The notes below the pieces were generated by a model. That model had not been told where the DNA came from and did no database searches. It was given only the letters and a program-made list of their open reading frames with translations. 49,291 nt of DNA from Myxococcota bacterium (GTDB lineage Bacteria > Myxococcota_A > UBA9160 > UBA4427), in assembly GCA_028278345.1 (NCBI GenBank), contig JANQEL010000042.1:1-49291 (forward strand), given 5' to 3'. The stretch's first letter is position 1; each line of letters begins with the position of its first letter. Below, piece after piece: positions 43,734 through 49,291 of the stretch. The position numbers and the translations under genes are program-made.

Positions 43734-45206
43734 TTGAACACGATGAAGCGAGCACTGAGCCGAAGCCTCCCCGTTGTCTGCCTGGCCGCGTCGATCGCGT
43801 GCTCACAGGGCGGCGAGTCGGTGCAACTCGAGGATCCCCCCCGCGAGCTCTACCTGAGCAAGGCGGCCCACGAGTACGTCGAGTTCTCGGGGGTCCAGGC
43901 CGAACTCAGAGAGGCCCTGCTCGAGCGCGACATGCTGCTCCGCACGGAGTCGGTCGCGCGGATCCTGCAACAGCTCGGGCCGGACTCGGCGCAGGACGTC
44001 TTCGAGGTATTCGAAACCGCGTGGCTCGACCAGGGCTCGACCGAACTCTTCCTGCTCGCGGAGTGGTGGGCGCGCTTCGATCCCCACGGCGCTCTCGAAT
44101 GGGCCGAGGGCGAAGCGCGAACCGCCCAGACCTACGTGCCGTATCAGGTGATGCGCTCGTGGGCGACGCACGACCCGCAAGCCGCCTTCGCCCGCTCACT
44201 CGAAACCAGCTACCTGAAACCGTTGCGGCAACACGAATACCGCGATGCCGTCATCGGAGGTTGGGAAGAGTCGGGACGCCAGGAGGTCTTCGAGTTCATC
44301 CGCGACCTGGGTCCGGGCGAGCAGCGTCAGCGCGCGATTCGCGGCTTCGCTCGCCGCATGGTGCTTCGCGAGGGCCTCGAAACGTCCTTCGCATGGGCGG
44401 ACAGCCTCCCCGAAGAGGATCGGCTGTTCAAGCTCAACGTCATCCGACGCATTGCATCCCACGCCGCAAAGGAAGATCCCGTCCAGACGGCAGCCTGGGT
44501 GAAGAAGTACGAAAACACCTACCACTTCCGCAGCCTTCCCCAGCGCGTGAGCATACAGTGGGCTCACAACGATCCCGTCGCGACGATGAAGTGGCTCGCG
44601 GGTCTGCCGGAGGGACGGGACACCGATCTCGGAGTACGCGAGGCCTTCCGCGTCTGGACGCGTCTCGACTACGACGGAGCCGTCGCCTGGCTCGAGTCGG
44701 AACCCCACGCCCGCTACAAGGACGAAGCCGTTGCGCTGGTCGCCCGCCACCTGCAGATCGGCGAGCCCGAACGTGCCATCGAGATGTCACGGGAGATCGT
44801 GAACGAAGATACGCGGATCGGAACGTTGGTGACGATCGCTCGCAGCTGGGGCGTGCAGGACAAGGTCGCGGCCGAAGAATGGGTGAACGGAACCAGCACG
44901 TTGACACCCAAACAGAAGAAGCTGGCCCTGACCTACGGCGAGCGCTGGCGCCGGAGCATCCTGATTGCGGCGGAAAAACGCGCCAGGACCGACGAACAGG
45001 CGGCCCAGGAGCGACTCGACGACATGTCCGACCCGGCCTTTGCCGACGACTTCACGGTGCGCGAGCTGCTCGGAACATGGGACGAGCCCGCCTCACCGGA
45101 GAACCAGCAGCTGCGGCTGAGAGAACTGCGCAAGGCCCGGGCCGCAGCGGCCGGCGCGGGAACCGCTACGGCGACGGACGCGGAAGCTTCCGAGGGCGAC
45201 GGCTAG
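43734..45206 (+). CDS. Exported protein with W-x3-DP-x5-W helical repeats, probable lipoprotein
   Basis: The protein has 490 aa. A signal ends in SIAC23 followed by SQGG, an imperfect lipobox. The body is helical with a repeat in which two aromatic positions are exactly 11 residues apart: W112-ARFDPHGALE-W123, W143-ATHDPQAAFA-R154, W276-AHNDPVATMK-W287, W308-TRLDYDGAVA-W319, W372-GVQDKVAAEE-W383. Repeats of this W...DP..A...W type occur in exported proteins of several environmental phyla; their function is unknown to me, but the layout suggests a protein-binding solenoid. The C-terminus is Ala-rich. It is divergent from PSM-CTERM gene B and convergent with the second TPR lipoprotein. Confidence 0.75.
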   Translation: MNTMKRALSRSLPVVCLAASIACSQGGESVQLEDPPRELYLSKAAHEYVEFSGVQAELREALLERDMLLRTESVARILQQLGPDSAQDVFEVFETAWLDQGSTELFLLAEWWARFDPHGALEWAEGEARTAQTYVPYQVMRSWATHDPQAAFARSLETSYLKPLRQHEYRDAVIGGWEESGRQEVFEFIRDLGPGEQRQRAIRGFARRMVLREGLETSFAWADSLPEEDRLFKLNVIRRIASHAAKEDPVQTAAWVKKYENTYHFRSLPQRVSIQWAHNDPVATMKWLAGLPEGRDTDLGVREAFRVWTRLDYDGAVAWLESEPHARYKDEAVALVARHLQIGEPERAIEMSREIVNEDTRIGTLVTIARSWGVQDKVAAEEWVNGTSTLTPKQKKLALTYGERWRRSILIAAEKRARTDEQAAQERLDDMSDPAFADDFTVRELLGTWDEPASPENQQLRLRELRKARAAAAGAGTATATDAEASEGDG

Positions 45207-45225
45207 ATCCACCTCGCCGTGAACT

Positions 45226-47457
45226 TCAGTTCGCGGCGAGCACCTTTTCCGCCGCCGGGCCCGCACCCCCGAATCGCATCGCGTGACGGGCGAGTACGCG
45301 AGTGCGCTCTTCGTCCCCGGCTCCCCGCGCGACCCGCAACTCGACGAGGCGCAACGATGCCCGACCGAAATAGGGTTCGCGCTCCAACAGGAGTTCGAGC
45401 TTCGCTTCGGCGTCGCTGAAGCGCTCGGTGCGCATGAGCACATCGATCGCCGCCTCGAGCGCAATCGTGTCACGAGGTTCTGCGGCGTCCGCCTCGACGT
45501 AGAGGTCGACGGCCGCCGCCAGATCGCCGCCAATCTCGGCATGCCGAGCGAGGCCGATCAGGGCATCGGCATTGCCCGCATCCAACTCTCGAGCGCGGTC
45601 GAAGGCGGCCTTCGCCGCCGAGAAATCCTCGGCGAGGAGCAGGGACAGCCCCATCGCCGCATGCGCCCCGGCACTCTCCGGCTGGGTTTCGCTCGCGCGA
45701 CGACCGAGGGCGACCGCCTCCTCGACACGATCCAGTTTGCCCAGCAGTCCGATCTGATCGCGAAGCAGCCGTGCATTGACGGGATCGAGCAGGTCGAGCG
45801 TGGACGCGGCGAGCAGTTCGAGGGCCTTTTCGGGCCCGCTTCGCACATGGACCGCCTCGACGATTCCCGAATAGGCACGCTGGAACTCACCGGGGCGACC
45901 GATCGCTCTCCCCAGATGTTGCGGGATGACGGTATTGCCCGTGACGCGTGCGATGATCGCGAGCTCCAACGCGGCCATCTCCGGCGTCGGCGGATGACCG
46001 GCGATGTCGTGCCGCAGGATCGCGATCGCGTCTTCGTACAGCCCTTCGGCGTTGTGGAACTTCGCGAGCCGCAGCCGCGCGTCGGTCTGCGTCGACGATG
46101 CGCGGATCGAATAGCGGAACTCTTCGACCGCGCGGTCGAAATCACCGACGCCCTCGGCGGCCACCGCGGCGTAGTATCGAGCGACGGCATTCTCGGGCCA
46201 ATCCATCAGGCCCGTTTCGAACTCGCGCAGCGCATCGGCCCACTGCTTGCGTGCAACATGGACCCGGCCGCGAACCAGGTGCTGATGCGCCGAAATCCTC
46301 ATGTTCTCGGTTTCGGCCAGCGCCTCGTCGAAGCGTCCCGCGGCGATCAGGGCATCGGCGTAGCGGAAGCGAAGTTCGGGTGCGGGGTTCGAGATCAATT
46401 CGAGGGCCTTGCTGATCGCTTCGACACCGTCGTCGGCACGATCCCGCTCCAGCAGGAAACCGGAAAGGTCGAGCCAGGCCATGGCGGCCATCTTCGGGTC
46501 ATCGCTGTCGGTCGACGAACGCAGCGTTGCCTCGGCTTCTTCGACCCGGCCCGCGGCCGCCTGCCGAATCGCGAGACCCACGCGAAACTCGCGCTCGTCG
46601 GGTGAGGCTTCGAGCGCTGCGGCCAGGATCTCCCGGGCCCGCTCGGCCTGCCCGAGCCCCTCGTAGAACTTGAGCGCGTCCTCCACCAGGATGACCGAAC
46701 CGGGATACCTCTCGAGGCAGGTCGTGTAGCGCTCATCCGCGAGGGGCTGATCTCCCTTCTCCCTGGCGAAGGTCGCCCGGGCTCCGCAGTAGCGCGCAGA
46801 GTTGGGCTGGTCTGGATCCTCCTCGTACGCGAGAAGTTCGATCTCCTCGAGGGCTTCGGCCGCCTCCTCCTCGCGCTCGAGCGCCAACAGCGCGACCGTG
46901 CGGGCGACGCGCGCAGCGTGGAGATCAGCGTCGATCTCGATGGCCGCGTCGGCATCGGCGAGGGCCAACTCGATATCGCGCCGCGTATCGATTCTCGCCC
47001 GGGCGCGAAGCACCAGGGCGTTGGTGTTCTCCGGCTCGAGTTCGAGCACCGTCGTACAGATATCGACGGCGAGTTCGAAGTTGCCCGCCGAGTAGGAGTC
47101 GCTCGCCATCTGCATGCCGGCGCGAGCGGTCCAATCCGGATCCTCCATCGCCTTGCGAAGGGGCCACATCGCGCCGTTGAACTCACCGTTCGCGCTCAGC
47201 GCGACCCCGTATAGATAGAAGACCTCCGCACTGCGCTCGCCACCATCGATCATCTCGCGAAGCGGCTCGAGGGTCTGTGCGGCGCGCCCTGCGTTCTGCA
47301 CGGCCTTGATCTGCTCGAGCGTCGGCGCTTCCTCGCAGCCCGCAGCGATCAGGAGAGCGGTGCTCGCGAGAACCAGGAAACCAATTCGAAGCTTCGGGAT
47401 GGCAGGCGCGTTCGCGTCGACTCCGCTGAACCCCCTGTTGCGGCGTAGCTGTTTCAT
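45226..47457 (-). CDS. TPR-repeat lipoprotein (paralogue 2)
   Basis: The protein has 743 aa from the ATG at 47457; the longer frame to 47541 puts 28 residues before the signal and is rejected. The signal ends in the lipobox IAAGC followed by EEAP, so outer-membrane targeting is likely. TPR units fill the protein (RAREILAAALEASPDEREF, GDFDRAVEEFRYSIRAS, EDFSAAKAAFDRARELDAGN). It aligns with paralogue 1 over the whole length. TATGCT lies 8 nt before the ATG and there is no Shine-Dalgarno, the same start arrangement as paralogue 1. It is divergent from the sulfatase-fold gene at 47655. Confidence 0.88.
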   Translation of the reverse strand: MKQLRRNRGFSGVDANAPAIPKLRIGFLVLASTALLIAAGCEEAPTLEQIKAVQNAGRAAQTLEPLREMIDGGERSAEVFYLYGVALSANGEFNGAMWPLRKAMEDPDWTARAGMQMASDSYSAGNFELAVDICTTVLELEPENTNALVLRARARIDTRRDIELALADADAAIEIDADLHAARVARTVALLALEREEEAAEALEEIELLAYEEDPDQPNSARYCGARATFAREKGDQPLADERYTTCLERYPGSVILVEDALKFYEGLGQAERAREILAAALEASPDEREFRVGLAIRQAAAGRVEEAEATLRSSTDSDDPKMAAMAWLDLSGFLLERDRADDGVEAISKALELISNPAPELRFRYADALIAAGRFDEALAETENMRISAHQHLVRGRVHVARKQWADALREFETGLMDWPENAVARYYAAVAAEGVGDFDRAVEEFRYSIRASSTQTDARLRLAKFHNAEGLYEDAIAILRHDIAGHPPTPEMAALELAIIARVTGNTVIPQHLGRAIGRPGEFQRAYSGIVEAVHVRSGPEKALELLAASTLDLLDPVNARLLRDQIGLLGKLDRVEEAVALGRRASETQPESAGAHAAMGLSLLLAEDFSAAKAAFDRARELDAGNADALIGLARHAEIGGDLAAAVDLYVEADAAEPRDTIALEAAIDVLMRTERFSDAEAKLELLLEREPYFGRASLRLVELRVARGAGDEERTRVLARHAMRFGGAGPAAEKVLAAN

Positions 47458-47465
47458 GGCGCCGC

Positions 47466-47471
47466 AGCATA
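47466..47471 (-). promoter_or_regulatory. -10 hexamer, possibly leaderless (TPR lipoprotein 2)
   Basis: The minus strand reads TATGCT-GCGGCGCC-ATG, with 8 nt between hexamer and start codon. Compare TATACT-GCTCGA-ATG in front of paralogue 1. No convincing -35 box is seen. Confidence 0.42.
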
Positions 47472-47641
47472 GCCCAATGCCCCGTTCCGGATGCGCGCCA
47501 ACGCTCCCGACTCGTAACACGAACAGGCAACGCATTCTCATCCGACCGCAACTTTTCTTCTCGCTGTGAATCCACTGGGGGCATCACGTCCGGCTCGTGG
47601 GCCTGGCCACGCGCCGACACCTCGCTGCGGCGCAGTTCCGC

Positions 47642-47647
47642 TACCCT
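47642..47647 (+). promoter_or_regulatory. -10-like hexamer, possibly leaderless (sulfatase-fold gene 2)
   Basis: CGCTACCCTCC places TACCCT 7 nt before the ATG at 47655, matching the layout in front of the gene at 4137. No Shine-Dalgarno is present. Confidence 0.33.
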
Positions 47648-47654
47648 CCGGCCC

Positions 47655-49085
47655 ATGAGTGAACCCATTCTTTCGCAGCGTTGGCCCTGGCTGGCCGCCA
47701 TCGCTGTCGTCATTGGCGCATACGCCTGGTACTTCTCGACCCAGTACACGATCGAGATCGGCGATCAGGACGACCGACCCGTTGGAACGGCGGCCGACAT
47801 CGAAGCCCTCGCCGACCGCGATGACGTGAACGTCCTGTTCATCCTGATCGACACGCTTCGCGCCGATCGACTCCACTCGTACGGCTACGAACGCGAAACG
47901 AGTCCGACCCTCGACCGCATCGCATCGAGGGGCGTGCAATTCAGCCGCCATCTGGCGCAGTCGTCGTGGACGAAGTGCTCGATGGCCTCTCTGTGGACGG
48001 GGCTGAACCCGAGCCGCGCAGGGGTCACGCGATTCGATCACCGCCTCGCCGATGAGGCGGTGATGCCCGCGGAGATCATGAAGGAAGCGGGCTTCCGCAC
48101 GGTCGGCCTCTATCGCAACGGCTGGGTCGAGGGCTACTTCGGGTTCGGTCAGGGCTTCGACGTCTACGTGAAGACCCACGGGCAGCCCGCCCCGCAGTCG
48201 GTGATCCGCGAGAACCCGACGATCCAGAGCCGGGCTACCGATGTCTCGCTCCTTCCCTCCGTGGACGAGTTCCTGCGCGCCTACGGCGACGAGCGGTGGT
48301 TCCTCTACGTCCACCTGATGGACCTGCACGAATATCTCTACGACGAGGATTCCGCGAAGTTCGGCACCCACTACACGGATGTCTACGACAACTCCATCCT
48401 GCGCGTGAACTACATCCTCAAGGAGATGCTCGGGCGGATGCGACGCGCCGGACATCTCGAGAACACGATCATCGCGATCGGCTCGGATCACGGCGAGGCG
48501 TTTTCGGAGCGCGGCATCGAGGGGCATGCGCGCAAGGTCTTCAAGGAGACCACCGAGGTTCCGTTCATCCTGAGCTTTCCGTTCCGCCTCGAGCCGGGGC
48601 TCGACCTGCGCAACCGCACCGCGAACATCGACATCTGGCCCACGCTGCTCGATCTGCTCGGCCTGCCTGCCATGCCCGACACCGACGGCCGTTCGCGAAA
48701 GCCCGAGATCCTCGCGGGCCTGCGCGGCGAGCCCCTACCCGACTCGGGCGAGATCGCGATCGCCCATCTCGATCAGCACTGGGGACAACGCGACAAGTCT
48801 CCCGCACCCACTGTCTCGATTGCGAAGGACGACTTCCGTTACGTGATGCATCCCGACGATCTTCCGGAGACCTACGTGACCGAAGACCAGCTCTTCGACG
48901 CTTCGACCGATCGACAGGAGCTGCAGGATGTGATCGAGGCGGAACCGGAGATCGCGAAAATGCTGCGGGATGAGATCGATCGGTATTTGGAGGAGGAGCC
49001 GCCTTGGGGGAGTGATGTTGAGACGCTTGAGATTGATGAGATTCAGCTGAATCAGCTCCGAGCCCTCGGCTACAAAATCCCCTGA
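47655..49085 (+). CDS. Membrane-anchored sulfatase-fold enzyme 2
   Basis: The protein has 476 aa. It is colinear with the enzyme at 4137: both start MSE.IL.QRWPWL, have one membrane anchor near residues 12-28, D66 in ILIDTLRADR and T106 in SSWTKCSMAS. Further metal residues are in HLMDLHEYL and SDHGEAFSERGIEGHARK. T106 occupies the formylglycine position of classical sulfatases, so a phosphodiesterase or transferase activity is more likely than sulfate ester cleavage. The Cys two residues later is not in the maturation position. The end QLRALGYKIP is shared with paralogue 1 (QLRAIGY). The right insertion element begins at the base after its TGA. Confidence 0.86.
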   Translation: MSEPILSQRWPWLAAIAVVIGAYAWYFSTQYTIEIGDQDDRPVGTAADIEALADRDDVNVLFILIDTLRADRLHSYGYERETSPTLDRIASRGVQFSRHLAQSSWTKCSMASLWTGLNPSRAGVTRFDHRLADEAVMPAEIMKEAGFRTVGLYRNGWVEGYFGFGQGFDVYVKTHGQPAPQSVIRENPTIQSRATDVSLLPSVDEFLRAYGDERWFLYVHLMDLHEYLYDEDSAKFGTHYTDVYDNSILRVNYILKEMLGRMRRAGHLENTIIAIGSDHGEAFSERGIEGHARKVFKETTEVPFILSFPFRLEPGLDLRNRTANIDIWPTLLDLLGLPAMPDTDGRSRKPEILAGLRGEPLPDSGEIAIAHLDQHWGQRDKSPAPTVSIAKDDFRYVMHPDDLPETYVTEDQLFDASTDRQELQDVIEAEPEIAKMLRDEIDRYLEEEPPWGSDVETLEIDEIQLNQLRALGYKIP

Positions 49086-49291
49086 GACGTGGACCGCCAA
49101 ATGCACCTGGCACACCTCCTGCGTAGTCGGGCGGTATGTCGATCACCACGCCTTTCCGTCGTCCCCCCTTCTGTCCCAACCCCAACTGCAACTCCCGCGA
49201 TAAGCCAACCACCTGGCGCTACATCAAGAAGGGCTTCTACCTGAGAGACCGCCGCCCCCATCGCATCCAGCGTTACCGATGCGCCTCCTGC
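49086..49291. repeat. Right copy of terminal inverted repeat (insertion element end)
   Basis: Inverted copy of 1-206 with two synonymous differences. It starts at GACGTGGACC immediately after the stop codon of the sulfatase-fold gene, so the element inserted without breaking that gene. Confidence 0.95.
49136..49291 (+). CDS. IS transposase, N-terminal fragment (runs off contig)
   Basis: This encodes the same 52 residues as the left-end fragment (MSITTPFRRPPFCPNPNC ... QRYRCASC), reading outward and cut by the contig end. Two third-position changes separate the copies with no amino-acid change, a sign that the protein is or was recently functional. The zinc-ribbon Cys pattern points to an IS1-like or related transposase; the catalytic domain needed to name the family is missing. 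Confidence 0.75.
   Translation, partial: MSITTPFRRPPFCPNPNCNSRDKPTTWRYIKKGFYLRDRRPHRIQRYRCASC

Noticed and set aside
1..49291. tRNA, rRNA, CRISPR array, prophage or replication origin
   Set aside because: I saw no cloverleaf-type gene, no spaced direct-repeat array, no phage structural genes and no origin signals by reading; a tRNAscan or Rfam run could still find something short.

Overview
The window reads as a high-GC chromosomal contig from a Gram-negative (diderm) bacterium. It encodes outer-membrane machinery (a TonB-dependent receptor, a TonB/ExbB/ExbD system, several lipoproteins and a β-barrel-like protein), many paralogues, and a small aromatic-ring-cleavage cluster. The style fits the old Deltaproteobacteria (for example Myxococcota) or a related environmental proteobacterium, but no rRNA or marker gene fixes the taxon. 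The gene content is mostly cell-surface biology.

Both ends carry the same 206-bp sequence in inverted orientation. Each copy encodes the first 52 residues of a zinc-ribbon transposase reading outward off the contig, so the contig very probably stops in two copies of one multicopy insertion element.

Layout: (1) 0.2-5.6 kb: a secreted protein with a C-terminal sorting-like tail (called PSM-CTERM protein A here), a TPR lipoprotein, and a divergent membrane-anchored sulfatase-fold enzyme. (2) 5.6-11.7 kb: TonB-dependent receptor, exported β-barrel-like protein, polytopic membrane protein. (3) 12.3-17.6 kb: a TonB2-type operon (DUF3450, TtpC-like, ExbB, TonB, TPR, ExbD). (4) 17.7-21.7 kb: DUF1232 protein, fused MFS/spermidine-synthase-like protein, small convergent exported protein. 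(5) 21.7-33.9 kb: envelope glycan region with three GT-C-like membrane proteins, a GT4 glycosyltransferase, two methyltransferases, a lipoprotein phosphodiesterase and a vWA protein, much of it in one six-gene minus-strand run that starts with a FAH-family gene. (6) 33.0-36.6 kb: FAH hydrolase, TetR regulator with paired operators, extradiol dioxygenase, GST. (7) 36.6-42.0 kb: acyltransferase, then a second DUF1232/MFS-spermidine-synthase/small-protein triplet. (8) 42.1-49.1 kb: a second PSM-CTERM protein (B), a W-DP repeat lipoprotein, a second TPR lipoprotein and a second divergent sulfatase-fold enzyme.

The most interesting signal is the convergence on PSM-CTERM proteins A and B. They share a central Cys-containing motif block and a C-terminal PSM-GP/transmembrane/Arg tail resembling exosortase sorting signals. 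Each has a good sigma-54 (GG-N10-GC) promoter and a strong terminator, and each lies next to the same pair of paralogous genes. This suggests a duplicated, RpoN-controlled surface-protein cassette. The sorting enzyme is not in the window.
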